Shown: one piece after another, positions 25,912 through 35,681 of the stretch
How the letters are laid out: each line of letters begins with the position of its first letter
How positions within the stretch are numbered: position 1 is the stretch's first letter
Assembly: GCA_029775855.1 (NCBI GenBank)
Contig: JARVJZ010000002.1
Location: 31,800-95,799, forward strand
Direction: 5' to 3'
DNA length: 64,000 nucleotides
Origin: Nitrososphaeria archaeon
GTDB lineage: Archaea > Thermoproteota > Nitrososphaeria > Nitrososphaerales > JAAOZN01
Notes under the pieces: generated by a model
Databases searched by the model: none
Seen by the model: only the letters and a program-made list of their open reading frames with translations
What the model was told of the DNA's origin: nothing
Program-made: the position numbers and the translations under genes

Positions 25912-28900
25912 CTACACACCTAATTTTCCTTGAGTTGTGAAGTATGTTGTATGTGAAGGTTTAGAAGCATACTCTACTTCAACCAAGGCTAGTTTACTCC
26001 ACGCTGATGACGCTACATCCACATCAAATAAGAGTTTGAAGTAGAGCCAAGTGAAGTCATCCGGCACTTCATATAGATTAGACTCACCTAACACAATTAG
26101 CCTCCCACCTTCGTTTGATGTGTATGCTGCCATAACAACACCAGAGGAGCCAGGTATGTAAGGTATATATGCAGTTGCCAATGGTGTGCTGGCTTCATCC
26201 AAAGTAAGTGTAAGGGCTGAGTATAGTGGCACAACATCGCTAGATCTTAGCTGCTTAAGGCTAGTAAGGGGGTTCAAGAAGCCGTCTATAAAGTTCTGGC
26301 GTGCCTCCAGATTGAATTGTGTTAGAGAAGCGGATTCAAATCCGACATCTAGGTGTATGATGAGCCCTAAGCCTTTTTTGAGGATAGAAGGGAGCAGACT
26401 GCGCCTATAATTATGTAGTTCAGCGTCGTGCAGCACCACAACATCATATTCACCAGATAATAAAGTAGACCAAGGATCGTCTTCTCCTCTGTCGTTAAGG
26501 GTTTGCCAAAGTGAATCCACATCTACACCATTTTCTGAAAGAAAACGCCACCATCCAAAGACATCTAAACCCTGAAAAGAACCGCCCCAAAGGCGCTCAA
26601 CATCTTGCGGATAGTAGATGCTGTTTTGAATCAGACCTTGAAAGACATCGTCAAAGACCATCTTAATTTTAGGTTGCTTAACTTCAATAAATATCTCGCT
26701 TAAAGCTAAAATCTTAGAACCGTTATTTAACAGAACTTCACCTTGATATACTCCTATTTTCGCAGATGGAGGGATGATGATCTGTAGGGCTACTGAAGTA
26801 AAGCCACCTATCCTTCCTACGCCAACTAAGTGACCTCGACTATAGTCATACCCATATTTGTAGAGGTATGGCACAGGATCAACATTATCTCCAACTTTGT
26901 GATGAAGAGTTAAATGCGCTGCATCAGAAAATGAAACCAACACAGAGACATTACCCCTAAGCTCAAGAACAGCATCTAGCTGCTCAGTTGTATAAACCCC
27001 CAACTTAATGACCTTAAAGTCTCCTGGGTAGAGCGTTATAAGAGGAGGTGTAAATGAATCTATTCGACTGGGTGTAAGGAAAGTGAAAAGCGGAGAAACA
27101 CCTGTTCTATTCAATTTAGGTAGAACAAGTATCTCTGCTTCGACCAAATTATTTGAGTTGATAACATCATTCCCAAGCGACCAAGCCTCTAAACGGAGAG
27201 TGATGCGCTCAGCAGCCTTACCGATACTAACATTTAAACTGTGTTCAAAGGAAGTGCTCTCATGAGGTTTTAATATCAATGTCTTTACTATGTTTAAAAG
27301 TAGGCGCCCATCAAAAGAAGCCTTTAACTTTAGAAGCACCTCTTCATCGTATGCCCCGAAGTTTGACACCTCAGCGATAAACCTAACTAAACTCTGATTA
27401 AGTGTATATACAGGATACCTTAGCCTAACGCCAACCTCGTGTACCTTAACCTTTGGTTGTCCTTGTTGTGTCATAAGCCAACGGGCAGCGTTTAGTGCGA
27501 AGAGTTTGTTGTCTGAGGCGTTTATGTATTTGTTGTTAAGGAGGTCGTCATCAGCTATGACTAAGACTCGTCCTCCGTTGGTAGAGTTCTCCCAAGCTGC
27601 TATCCCGATGAAGAAGGGGTCATATGCTATTGCTTCAGCGCCTCCCCTTATCAAAAGGCTTGCAGTGGGGTTCCCAAATTCAAGTGCACTAACATTAGTT
27701 GTGAGAGTGTGTTTAGCTATTTTAGTTGATATCCCCCCTCCACCTGCATTACTCCATCGTATGCCGTATGGCTCTGTGAATCTATCATAACTTTTACTCA
27801 ACAGATCCCCAACGAAAAGTAGACTCCCTCCATCAGCCACGAATCTATGTATCAAGCTCGTGTTGTATGCTGGACTTGATAGATCCTCTGGTTGAGGTAT
27901 AAAAAGAAGATGAAAGCTACTCAAATCCACATCAGCAAGATTATTCCGCACGGGAAGTTTGGTTATCTCAGCCCCTTTCTCCTTCAAGAGGTTAAGGAAG
28001 ACGCTAAAGTTAGAGTCAGAGCCTATCGTGATAACCCTAGCTCCTATAAGAGGATCTCCAGCCTCCAGACTCGGTGTAGCATCTCTAATTTCAATCGTAG
28101 CACCATATGATTTATACAAGTGGTTAGCGCTCTTAGCGGCTTCAAACGCACCTTTCACATCAAGTAACCCAGCGCCTTGAAACATCTGGTCAAGATGCAG
28201 AGATTTGGCGCCCTTCATTAGAGCAGCCTTGACACCTAAAGCGCTTATCCCTGGAAAGGCTTGGATTAGCAGCGCAGCAGCACCGGCAACTTGAGGAGTA
28301 GACATGGATGTACCCCACATCTCCACATAAGCAGGCTCATCTTTCTTAGAGTAGAAGGCGTTAGCGCCGAGCACCGCTGCACCTACAGCCAATATATCTG
28401 GTTTCGAAGTTATCTCAAATGGCGTTGGGCCTCTACTGCTAAAATAAGTAAGTTCGCCCGTCTCATAGACCGCACCTACAGATATAGCGCTTGGCGAAGT
28501 GGCTGGGCTTAAGATAGAGTATAAGCCTGGTCCGCTGTTTCCAGCAGCAACGCACACGACAACGTTATTCTTCACAGCTTCTTCAACCGCTCTTGCCAGC
28601 GGATCTTCAAATGGAGATGTAGTTGGCGTGCCTCCTAAGCTTAAGTTTATCACGTCAGCGCCGTGCTTAACCGCCCATTCTATCCCAGCTATGATATCAG
28701 ATTCATACGCTAAACCACTCTCGTTGAAAACCTTAATATTATACAGATAGGCTTCAGGTGCTACACCCCTTTGAGTATAGGGTGCAATAGTGGCATTCAA
28801 GAACCTTGTTGAGGCGAAAGTAGTTTTGAAGCCTCTACTACCAGAAGCACCAGTTCCAGCAGCGATACTAGCCACATGAGTCCCATGCCCAATCACATCC

Positions 28901-29529
28901 CTAGTATCGTTAGAGCCTCCTGGTAGAAAAGCTATTTCAGCTAAGATCTTTGGGTCGTCTGTCAGAGGGTCGTCATCCAGATCATCAAGATCAGGATGAT
29001 TCTTATCTATGCCCGTGTCGATTATTGCTATTACTACCCCTCTACCTTTATAGCCTTCAGCCCAGACTTTATCAGCCCCTATCAGAGTCGAGGTTTCGTT
29101 AAGCAGCGCAGGGAAACTACCCAAATGAGGATAAACTACGCCTGGAATAAAACTCTGTTGGGAAGTCGTCTTTTTTAACACTTGTAGGTTGAAGACTCTA
29201 TCTGGTTGAATACTTAACCCCTTAACTTCATTTAACTTATTAAATGGAACCTCAACCGCATAATATGGTATAAGAGAGAAACGTCGTAAAACAGTCGACC
29301 CCTCTGGTAAATTCACTTCTTTAGAGCTGTCTACACGGATAAGCAGTCTAACAGTGTCGCCAACTTTAGATAAATGGAGAAGAGGGGCGTCATTTACCAA
29401 ATTTTCTGGTAGAATCGGTAGAGGCGCTTCTAATAGTTGAGCGCCTATAGGCTCTATGAACACATTTAACGATAAGAGAAGTATCAAAGTTAATGGTAGA
29501 GAATAGCCAAAAACCTTTCTAATCAACAA
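25912..29529 (-). CDS. Large secreted subtilisin-like serine protease
   Basis: Peptidase family S8 protein of 1205 residues with a signal peptide (hydrophobic about 11-30). After a propeptide-like region (about 40-115), the catalytic domain has D171 (IAIIDTGID), H215 (GHGTHVASIAAG), oxyanion N331 (AAGNSG) and S408 (GTSMSTPQVAGAA). The long C-terminal part, from about 470, has a GATase-like segment and beta-rich domains and no clear membrane anchor, so release or S-layer attachment is likely (inference). It ends close to the convergent thrC. Confidence 0.93.
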   Translation of the reverse strand: MLIRKVFGYSLPLTLILLLSLNVFIEPIGAQLLEAPLPILPENLVNDAPLLHLSKVGDTVRLLIRVDSSKEVNLPEGSTVLRRFSLIPYYAVEVPFNKLNEVKGLSIQPDRVFNLQVLKKTTSQQSFIPGVVYPHLGSFPALLNETSTLIGADKVWAEGYKGRGVVIAIIDTGIDKNHPDLDDLDDDPLTDDPKILAEIAFLPGGSNDTRDVIGHGTHVASIAAGTGASGSRGFKTTFASTRFLNATIAPYTQRGVAPEAYLYNIKVFNESGLAYESDIIAGIEWAVKHGADVINLSLGGTPTTSPFEDPLARAVEEAVKNNVVVCVAAGNSGPGLYSILSPATSPSAISVGAVYETGELTYFSSRGPTPFEITSKPDILAVGAAVLGANAFYSKKDEPAYVEMWGTSMSTPQVAGAAALLIQAFPGISALGVKAALMKGAKSLHLDQMFQGAGLLDVKGAFEAAKSANHLYKSYGATIEIRDATPSLEAGDPLIGARVITIGSDSNFSVFLNLLKEKGAEITKLPVRNNLADVDLSSFHLLFIPQPEDLSSPAYNTSLIHRFVADGGSLLFVGDLLSKSYDRFTEPYGIRWSNAGGGGISTKIAKHTLTTNVSALEFGNPTASLLIRGGAEAIAYDPFFIGIAAWENSTNGGRVLVIADDDLLNNKYINASDNKLFALNAARWLMTQQGQPKVKVHEVGVRLRYPVYTLNQSLVRFIAEVSNFGAYDEEVLLKLKASFDGRLLLNIVKTLILKPHESTSFEHSLNVSIGKAAERITLRLEAWSLGNDVINSNNLVEAEILVLPKLNRTGVSPLFTFLTPSRIDSFTPPLITLYPGDFKVIKLGVYTTEQLDAVLELRGNVSVLVSFSDAAHLTLHHKVGDNVDPVPYLYKYGYDYSRGHLVGVGRIGGFTSVALQIIIPPSAKIGVYQGEVLLNNGSKILALSEIFIEVKQPKIKMVFDDVFQGLIQNSIYYPQDVERLWGGSFQGLDVFGWWRFLSENGVDVDSLWQTLNDRGEDDPWSTLLSGEYDVVVLHDAELHNYRRSLLPSILKKGLGLIIHLDVGFESASLTQFNLEARQNFIDGFLNPLTSLKQLRSSDVVPLYSALTLTLDEASTPLATAYIPYIPGSSGVVMAAYTSNEGGRLIVLGESNLYEVPDDFTWLYFKLLFDVDVASSAWSKLALVEVEYASKPSHTTYFTTQGKLGV

Positions 29530-29627
29530 CCCAAAAAGGAAGATACACTATGCAAGTAGATAAAGATTAGGCGAAGAGGTGCAGATAAGGTTAATAAAAC
29601 AAAACACTCAACCCAGCAGTGAGCACC

Positions 29628-31190
29628 ATGAGCGAGAATGTTAAGAAGATCCTAGAGAAGGTTGAGGAACTCAAGAAAAGAAAAGAAACCATCAAACTAG
29701 GCGGAGGTCCAGAAAGAATAGCCAAACAACATGCAGAAGGAAGGCTTACAGCCAGAGAAAGACTCGACGCATTCTTCGACCCGGGCACATTCGTAGAAAT
29801 AGATGCCTTCGGAAGAACGATAGGCCGAGAACTAGGAATGGATAAGGTGAATCTACCTGGAGATGGTGTGATTATAGGCTACGGGTTGGTTGACGGCAGA
29901 CCAGTAGCAGCTATGGCTCAAGACTACACGTGCTTAGCTGGGACGATGGGTGAGATGCACGGTAGGAAGATCGTTAAAATAACCAAATTAGCTGCTGAAT
30001 GGAATATCCCCATAGTGGGTTTCAACGAATCTGCTGGTGCTAGACTGCAAGAGTTCCTCGAAGTCTCTAGAACATACGGCGAATGGTTCTACTATACTTC
30101 AATATATTCCGGTGTAATACCTCAGATAGCGGTTATGATGGGTGTGGTCGCTGGAGGGCAGTCTTACCAGCCAGGTTTAAGCGACTTCATATTCATGACG
30201 AAGAACTCTGCAGCATTTATCGCCGGCCCTCCCCTAGTCGAAGCTGTAACTGGAGAGAAGGTTTCGGTTGAAGATCTTGGTGGAGCTCAGATGCACGCTT
30301 CAGTCAGCGGAGTGTGCCACGTGCTCGCTGAAGACGAGATCGACTGCATAAATAAGGTTAGGGAGCTCCTTAGCTATTTGCCATCTAATAATAGGCAGAA
30401 GCCTCCTTGGGTGCCTACTGGCGACGACCCTAATAGGACTTGTGAAGCGCTATATGAGATAGTGCCAGCAAACCCCAAGATACCTTACGATATGCATAAC
30501 GTAATCTATGAAATTGTTGATAACGGTAGGTTCTTTGAGATACATCGCGATTACGCCAAGAGTATGATAGTAGGATTTGCTAGATTTAACGGCTACAGCG
30601 TTGGTATAGTTGCTAACAACCCACTTTATCTTGCTGGAGGAATAGATGTCTGGGCAGCAGAAAAGGCTGCTAGATTCATAAGATTCTGTGATGCATTCAA
30701 TATACCCCTAGTCTACCTAGTGAGCACACCAGCCTACATAGTGGGCTCAGTTCAAGAGCGGCTAGGCATGATTTACAGAGGAGCAACACTTCTACACGCA
30801 ACATCAGAGGCTACCGTCCCTAAGATCACAGTAATAATAGGCTGGGCCTATGCTGGCGCTTACATAGCCATGGGGTCAAAGTATCTTGCAGCAGACCTTG
30901 TCTATGCTTGGCCTACAGCAGAGATCGGTCTAGTCGCAGCAGAAGGCGTTGTTAACGTAGTTTACAGAAAGGAGATAGCAGCAGCACCAAACCCCGAAGA
31001 AGAAAGAAAGAAGAGGGAAGAGGAGTTCAGAGAAACATTCATGAAGATCTACTACCCAGCATCATACCAGCACGTAGATGATGTAATAGATCCAAAAGAC
31101 ACGAGAATAATAATCATAAAGTCTCTAGAAGCTTTGAAGTATAAGAGGCAGAAGCTTCCATGGAAGAAGCATAACAACATGCCTCTATAA
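29628..31190 (+). CDS. pccB: Biotin-dependent carboxyltransferase (propionyl-/acetyl-CoA carboxylase beta)
   Basis: Carboxyltransferase subunit moving CO2 from carboxybiotin to an acyl-CoA, or the reverse in decarboxylases. About 520 residues with LTARERLDAFFDPGTFVE, QDYTCLAGTMGEMHGRKI, GFNESAGARLQE and the second crotonase-like half. The choice between acetyl-/propionyl-CoA carboxylase and methylmalonyl-CoA decarboxylase cannot be made without the missing partners: no biotin carboxylase or biotin carrier lies in the window, though BirA and BioY do. GTG 29619 is an alternative start; TTAATAAA at 29590-29597 is a likely TATA box. Confidence 0.92.
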   Translation: MSENVKKILEKVEELKKRKETIKLGGGPERIAKQHAEGRLTARERLDAFFDPGTFVEIDAFGRTIGRELGMDKVNLPGDGVIIGYGLVDGRPVAAMAQDYTCLAGTMGEMHGRKIVKITKLAAEWNIPIVGFNESAGARLQEFLEVSRTYGEWFYYTSIYSGVIPQIAVMMGVVAGGQSYQPGLSDFIFMTKNSAAFIAGPPLVEAVTGEKVSVEDLGGAQMHASVSGVCHVLAEDEIDCINKVRELLSYLPSNNRQKPPWVPTGDDPNRTCEALYEIVPANPKIPYDMHNVIYEIVDNGRFFEIHRDYAKSMIVGFARFNGYSVGIVANNPLYLAGGIDVWAAEKAARFIRFCDAFNIPLVYLVSTPAYIVGSVQERLGMIYRGATLLHATSEATVPKITVIIGWAYAGAYIAMGSKYLAADLVYAWPTAEIGLVAAEGVVNVVYRKEIAAAPNPEEERKKREEEFRETFMKIYYPASYQHVDDVIDPKDTRIIIIKSLEALKYKRQKLPWKKHNNMPL

Positions 31191-31199
31191 AGCAGCTTA

Positions 31200-32096
31200 G
31201 TGGTAGGCTTGGCGGGCGAAGCTATAATCTTCGCCATTCTAGCCGGCCTACTATTCGCTATAGCTAACATGTTCATGAGGGTGGGGGTCATTAAGGGAGA
31301 CCCTGTTTACGGGACAGCAGTCTCTACATTAACAGGTTCGATGATACTTGGTATAACGCTGGTTATGTTGAATCAGATTACAGCGGTTTTAACGTTAGGT
31401 GTATTCGATTTGGTGCTCTTTGCTGTTGCTGGTTTGCTTAACTTCACAGTATCTAGAACACTTTTCTTTGTAAGCAGCAGTATAATAGGTGTCGCCAGAG
31501 CCCAGCCTATAATTAGCTTAAACTCTATAGTTGCGGTGGTAGTGGGGCTGACGTTTCTTGCTGAGAAACTTACGTTAAGCGAGGGGTTAAGTGTGATCTT
31601 TATGCTCTCTGGACTGATTTTGATATCTTTAAGTAATCCTGAGAAGAGAAGAGTCTCTCAAAGCAAATTTTATGCAGGCTTGTTATACGCATTAATAGGC
31701 TCTATAGCTGTTGGCTTTAGCCCTATACTTATCGCCATAGGTTTCAGAAGCGGTGCGCAACCAATTGTGGGTATTTCGATCTCCTATTTCTTTGCTTCAC
31801 TAGGCTGGGGTTTAGTGCTTCTCTTTGGGCGTTGGTTAAGATTTCCCGGCGAGGGTAGAAAGGTTATCCGCCCATTTGTTATACAAGGCTTCTTTGTGAC
31901 TTTAGCTCAGCTTAACAGATACTTTTCCATATACTTTGGTCCAGTTGTGTTGGTGACGCCAATATTTACGAGCGTATCTCCAATCCTCACAGCATTATTT
32001 GCTTACATCTTTCTTCAGAGAATCGAGCAAGTTAACTTTAGAGTTTGGTTATCGATAGCCTTTGTGGTATTAGGAATATATTTGGCATCTACTTAA
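31200..32096 (+). CDS. EamA/DMT-type transporter
   Basis: 298-residue membrane protein with about ten hydrophobic segments in two similar halves, the layout of drug/metabolite transporters (EamA). The halves meet near the charged SNPEKRRVSQSKF linker (about 142-155). GTG 31200 is the start, ten bases after pccB, so the two may be co-transcribed. Substrate is not visible. Confidence 0.82.
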   Translation: MVGLAGEAIIFAILAGLLFAIANMFMRVGVIKGDPVYGTAVSTLTGSMILGITLVMLNQITAVLTLGVFDLVLFAVAGLLNFTVSRTLFFVSSSIIGVARAQPIISLNSIVAVVVGLTFLAEKLTLSEGLSVIFMLSGLILISLSNPEKRRVSQSKFYAGLLYALIGSIAVGFSPILIAIGFRSGAQPIVGISISYFFASLGWGLVLLFGRWLRFPGEGRKVIRPFVIQGFFVTLAQLNRYFSIYFGPVVLVTPIFTSVSPILTALFAYIFLQRIEQVNFRVWLSIAFVVLGIYLAST

Positions 32097-32290
32097 TCTC
32101 TTAAATTACTGTTGTTAAACTAAAGCAAGTTTGGAAGAATTGAGCTAAATAGATCACAGAGTATTATCCGTGTAAATTTAGCTGCTAAGTAAAATTTTTA
32201 TTCTACAACATCGTACGGTAGAAATACTGGCTGGGTAATGAAAGGAAGAGTGTATAGACTCAAATTCGACGGTGGCGTTGGGTGTTCAAA

Positions 32291-32656
32291 ATGGGCATCC
32301 ACGTTATCGCCGAATTCTTTGGTGTGGAGCCTTGGAAGATCTCCCGAGTGGATACTCTACGTGAACTAATTGACAAAATCGTCTTAGAATCTGGTTTAAA
32401 ACCAATCACATCCTCTTACCATCAATTTGAGCCTCAGGGCGTTTCTGGCTTTTACCTTCTGAGAGAATCCCATTTTAGCATCCATACTTGGCCAGAGTTT
32501 CGATATGCTGCTGTAGACGTCTTTAGCTGCGGTGTTGAAGAAACAGCCTTCAAAGCTGTAGAACTTTTGAAAAAAGATTTGAAGCCTAAGAAGATAGTTA
32601 AGAAGATCATTAGGAGGGGTCCTGTTGGAAAGGTTAAAGACGATGATTCTTCATGA
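32291..32656 (+). CDS. speD: S-adenosylmethionine decarboxylase proenzyme
   Basis: Pyruvoyl enzyme making decarboxylated SAM, the aminopropyl donor for polyamines. The processing site ESHFSIHTWPE is intact: cleavage before S60 would create the pyruvoyl group; H65 and C80 are the other conserved active-site residues. GTG 32282 is an earlier start, but ATG 32291 gives MGIHVIAEFF, as in relatives (121 residues). The 3' end carries the ribosome-binding site of the overlapping bpsA gene. An upstream frame at 32238-32369 overlaps the start. Confidence 0.95.
   Translation: MGIHVIAEFFGVEPWKISRVDTLRELIDKIVLESGLKPITSSYHQFEPQGVSGFYLLRESHFSIHTWPEFRYAAVDVFSCGVEETAFKAVELLKKDLKPKKIVKKIIRRGPVGKVKDDDSS
32612..32619 (+). 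promoter_or_regulatory. Strong Shine-Dalgarno for bpsA inside speD
   Basis: AGGAGGGG lies five to six bases before the TTG at 32625 and within the last codons of speD. It decides the TTG start of bpsA over the ATG at 32643 and shows that the pair is translated from one mRNA with re-initiation. Confidence 0.7.
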
Positions 32657-33656
32657 ACTTAATACAGCAAAGTCTCTATGGGATCTTCTCGCAGTATTAC
32701 ATTACCCAATTAAAGATGTTCTTAAAGCCATTAAAGAACTCAGAGAAGAAGGATTCATTAAAGTTGCTGAAAATGGATTTGAACTTATAGATAAGGGAAA
32801 AGGCTTCGTTAAATCTGTCACAAAATATACAGGCAACATATGTAGCGCTTGCCAAGGTAAAAGAGTTGTTCTCGACGATGCCTTTAACGAAGTTTTAAAT
32901 GAATTCAAGAAATTAGTAAAAGATAGACCCCAGCCATCCTCAGAGTTCTTTCAAGGATATATGAAGGAAGAGGATGTGATTAACAGAATTGCTTTTATGC
33001 ACCACTATAGGGATGTAGCGGATAAAGAAATTGTGCTGATAGGTGATGACGATTTAGTGAGCGTAGCGTTATCACTTACAGGTCTTCCAAAAAGGATCTG
33101 TGTCTTAGATATAGATGAGAGAATAGGAAGCTTCTTAAAAGCATTAAGAAAGTCTCACGGATTAGAAATAGAGTTCAGAAAATATGATGTGTCTGAAAAC
33201 CTACCACCAGACCTTATATCTTCATTTGACGTATTTTCCTCAGAACCCCTAGAAACTTTAAGTGGGCTGAGAGTTTTCTTGGGAAGAGGAATAAGCTGCC
33301 TTAAAGAGGATGGTGTAGGTTATTTTGGTCTTACTGTCCTTGAGGCGTCTTATAGAAAGTGGAGGGCTGTTCAGAACTTTTTGTTGAGAAGTAACTGTGT
33401 GATAACAGATGTAGTTAGAGACTTTTCACGATATCCGATGCAGTATGAGACAGTAGACTATGAAAACTTTGCCAATAAACTAGGCTTACCCTCACATGGG
33501 CGTAGAGATTGGTATAAGTCAACATTATTTAGGTTCGAAGTGTTAGGAAAGCCGAAGATACTTGTCAATCCCAATAAGAAGATCAAGGTTCAGAGCATCG
33601 ATAAAAATGAAGACCTCACACATCCTCTCCTTGACCTTGATGTTTATCGGTTATAA
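32625..33656 (+). CDS. bpsA: N4-bis(aminopropyl)spermidine synthase (branched polyamine)
   Basis: Adds two aminopropyl groups to spermidine, giving the branched polyamine of thermophiles. The 343 residues have an N-terminal winged-helix-like domain (about 1-60), cysteines near 66-70 (CSAC), the conserved PSSEFFQGYMKEEDVINR segment, the GDDDLVSVAL motif and DVFSSEPLETLSGLRVFLGR. It overlaps speD, which supplies its substrate. The pairing is the strongest sign of thermophily in the window. Start TTG 32625 is supported by a strong Shine-Dalgarno. Confidence 0.93.
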   Translation: MERLKTMILHELNTAKSLWDLLAVLHYPIKDVLKAIKELREEGFIKVAENGFELIDKGKGFVKSVTKYTGNICSACQGKRVVLDDAFNEVLNEFKKLVKDRPQPSSEFFQGYMKEEDVINRIAFMHHYRDVADKEIVLIGDDDLVSVALSLTGLPKRICVLDIDERIGSFLKALRKSHGLEIEFRKYDVSENLPPDLISSFDVFSSEPLETLSGLRVFLGRGISCLKEDGVGYFGLTVLEASYRKWRAVQNFLLRSNCVITDVVRDFSRYPMQYETVDYENFANKLGLPSHGRRDWYKSTLFRFEVLGKPKILVNPNKKIKVQSIDKNEDLTHPLLDLDVYRL

Positions 33657-33684
33657 GATGTGTTATGTTGTCATCTAGAGTTCG

Positions 33685-34437
33685 TTAGATGGTGTGAATC
33701 TTAATGTCTGCTGAGCTCATTTCAACTAAACCTTGTTCATACTCTACAATTAGCAAGCCTTCGTTCGACACACCTTTTACTCGCGCTTCAAAGACTCTAT
33801 CTAACTTTTCAATTTTAACTAATTTACCTGAAAGTATATCTCGCTCAGACCACTCTTTAATAATCAAGGTTGAGCCTTCTTGTTGAAGGTTATCATATAA
33901 ATACTCAAAATGTGATAATATACGTTGCAACATGTCTGTTAGGTTTATTTGACGCTTAAGTTCGTGTTGAATGGTTGTAGCTTCGCTTCTAAGCGCTTCT
34001 GGTAGTTGTTGAAGTGGTATGTTTGCGTTCAAACCTACACCAGCGATTGCGTAGAGAAGATTATCGCCTACGCTCTCAGATTCAACGAGAATACCGCAGA
34101 CCTTCTTTGAATTTATTATGCAGTCGTTAGGCCATTTTAAAGCGCATTTCAACCCCTCTTCTTCGATACTTTTAGCCACAGCAACCCCTAATGCTAATGG
34201 AAGAGTAGATAATTGGGAGTATCTGAGCCTTGGTCTAAGGAGTATGCTGAAGTATAGTCCTCCTTTAGTTGTGTAGAAAGGTCTTCCCATTCTACCTCGT
34301 GCATGCTCTAACCGCTCAGCAACTACTGTAAAGCCTTCTTGCATACCTTTAAGCGCAGCTTCTCTCACAACATCCTGTGTGCTTGTAGCCCACTCAAGGT
34401 ATATAATTGGTTTACCTAACCTCTTAGCCTTAGCCAT
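33685..34437 (-). CDS. birA: Biotin-protein ligase
   Basis: Attaches biotin to carrier lysines through biotinyl-AMP. The 250 residues include TSTQDVVREA, the biotin loop ARGRMGRPF, catalytic KWPND and GVGLNAN, plus a C-terminal SH3-like domain. No N-terminal helix-turn-helix is present, so it is probably only an enzyme, not a repressor. It follows bioY by 18 bases on the same strand. Its substrate would be the carrier of the carboxylase whose beta subunit is encoded nearby. Confidence 0.95.
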   Translation of the reverse strand: MAKAKRLGKPIIYLEWATSTQDVVREAALKGMQEGFTVVAERLEHARGRMGRPFYTTKGGLYFSILLRPRLRYSQLSTLPLALGVAVAKSIEEEGLKCALKWPNDCIINSKKVCGILVESESVGDNLLYAIAGVGLNANIPLQQLPEALRSEATTIQHELKRQINLTDMLQRILSHFEYLYDNLQQEGSTLIIKEWSERDILSGKLVKIEKLDRVFEARVKGVSNEGLLIVEYEQGLVEMSSADIKIHTI

Positions 34438-34455
34438 AACTGTTGTGGCACCGTT

Positions 34456-35043
34456 TTAACGTAGTATGCTAGCTAGGTCCTTTCTTAACCTTACCGCTAT
34501 TGGCGCTGCAACCACCATCTTCAAAAGGTCTACTGGTATGAAAGGTAGCCCACCTATAAGAAAAGTTTCCACGAATGGTTTATGTAAGTATGTTGAAAGC
34601 CAAGAAACACCTATTAAATAGATAACTACTAATGAAAGCAACATCCCACATAACACCTTCCCATACTCACTTTGCAATGACTTTGAACGATTGAACGTAA
34701 TTAACCCATTTACTAACGCCGCTATGGGGAAAGCCAGTAGATAGCCTCCAGTTGGGCCTATTATATGTCCTAATCCAGCACCGAAGCGTGAGAAGACAGG
34801 TAAGCCTAAGGCGCCAATGGTTAGGTAGAGAAGCATCGATAAAGCGCCATATATTGGTCCTGCTAGGCATCCAGCTAAGTAGACGAAGAATACTTGAAGG
34901 GTTATGGGAACAGGAGTGAATGGTAGAGGTATAGATATTCCTCCAGTTGCAGCTGTTAACGCTGCTAATATGGCTGCTAAAGCCAAGCCTTTAACTCTGG
35001 ACTTCTTTAAAAAGATCTTACGCTCGACAGCGAAGGTATCCAT
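34456..35043 (-). CDS. bioY: Biotin transporter substrate-binding subunit BioY
   Basis: S component of a biotin ECF transporter, 195 residues with about six membrane segments. The motif LPFTPVPITLQVFFVYLAG and GPTGGYLLAFPIAALVNG are typical of BioY. No ECF ATPase or T component is seen nearby, so it either works alone or shares a module. Together with birA it indicates biotin uptake; no biotin synthesis genes are in the window. Confidence 0.93.
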   Translation of the reverse strand: MDTFAVERKIFLKKSRVKGLALAAILAALTAATGGISIPLPFTPVPITLQVFFVYLAGCLAGPIYGALSMLLYLTIGALGLPVFSRFGAGLGHIIGPTGGYLLAFPIAALVNGLITFNRSKSLQSEYGKVLCGMLLSLVVIYLIGVSWLSTYLHKPFVETFLIGGLPFIPVDLLKMVVAAPIAVRLRKDLASILR

Positions 35044-35244
35044 AGAATGGAGTTTCTCTTTTATAGTTTAAAAGTTTAGTGAGTATAGAGGAGGTCTACC
35101 ATAATTCTGAAGCTTATGTCCCTCTATTCACGGCGAACATCAGATAAACTTTACAAACCTTTGTGTCGCAGCTTATCTAGTCCAATCTACTACTATTTAT
35201 ATGCGAAGACTTAATTAACACGCATTTAAAGAGTAGAGGTGGAA

Positions 35245-35613
35245 ATGGCTAGCCAAGAGATACCTCCATGGCTTAAGGAGCAGCTCGCACGATTTGAGCA
35301 GCTCCAGCAAAGTCTTCAAGCTATTCTTGTTCAGAAGCAGCAAGTCGAGCTTGAAGCTGCTGAAGTTGAGAAGGCGTTAGAGGAGCTGAGGAAGGCTAAC
35401 CAGGATGATCCTGTGTATAAGTCTGCTGGCAGCGTGCTTATTAGGGTTAAGCGTGATGATCTGTTAAAGGAGCTTGAGGAGAAGAAGGAGTTAGCTAACA
35501 CTAGGATGCTTGTTTTAAGTAAGCAGGAAAGTAGGATAAGGGAGAACCTAAAGGATCTTCAAGTTAAGATCGACGAGGCGGTTCGTGGTAGAGGGCAGCC
35601 CCCAGCATCCTAG
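35245..35613 (+). CDS. pfdB: Prefoldin beta subunit
   Basis: Beta subunit of the jellyfish-shaped chaperone that passes unfolded proteins to the thermosome. 122 residues: two long coiled-coil helices (about 10-45 and 75-115) around a short beta hairpin with DPVYKSAGSVLIRV. ATG 35245 follows GAGGTGG; GTG 35239 is an alternative. A TATA-like TATTTATATG lies near 35190-35200. In many archaea this gene is in the eL43-Pcc1 operon; here it has moved. Confidence 0.94.
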   Translation: MASQEIPPWLKEQLARFEQLQQSLQAILVQKQQVELEAAEVEKALEELRKANQDDPVYKSAGSVLIRVKRDDLLKELEEKKELANTRMLVLSKQESRIRENLKDLQVKIDEAVRGRGQPPAS

Positions 35614-35681
35614 TAGACATTTGTCGAAGATTCTTCTCCAAAAGCGAAGATGTTTTCTTTAACCGCAACTACACTTATAAT

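Noticed and set aside
35044..35244. Riboswitch or biotin operator in the bioY-prefoldin gap
   Set aside because: Only two plausible TATA elements and a long-spaced weak inverted repeat are visible; nothing matches a known riboswitch and BirA here lacks a DNA-binding domain.
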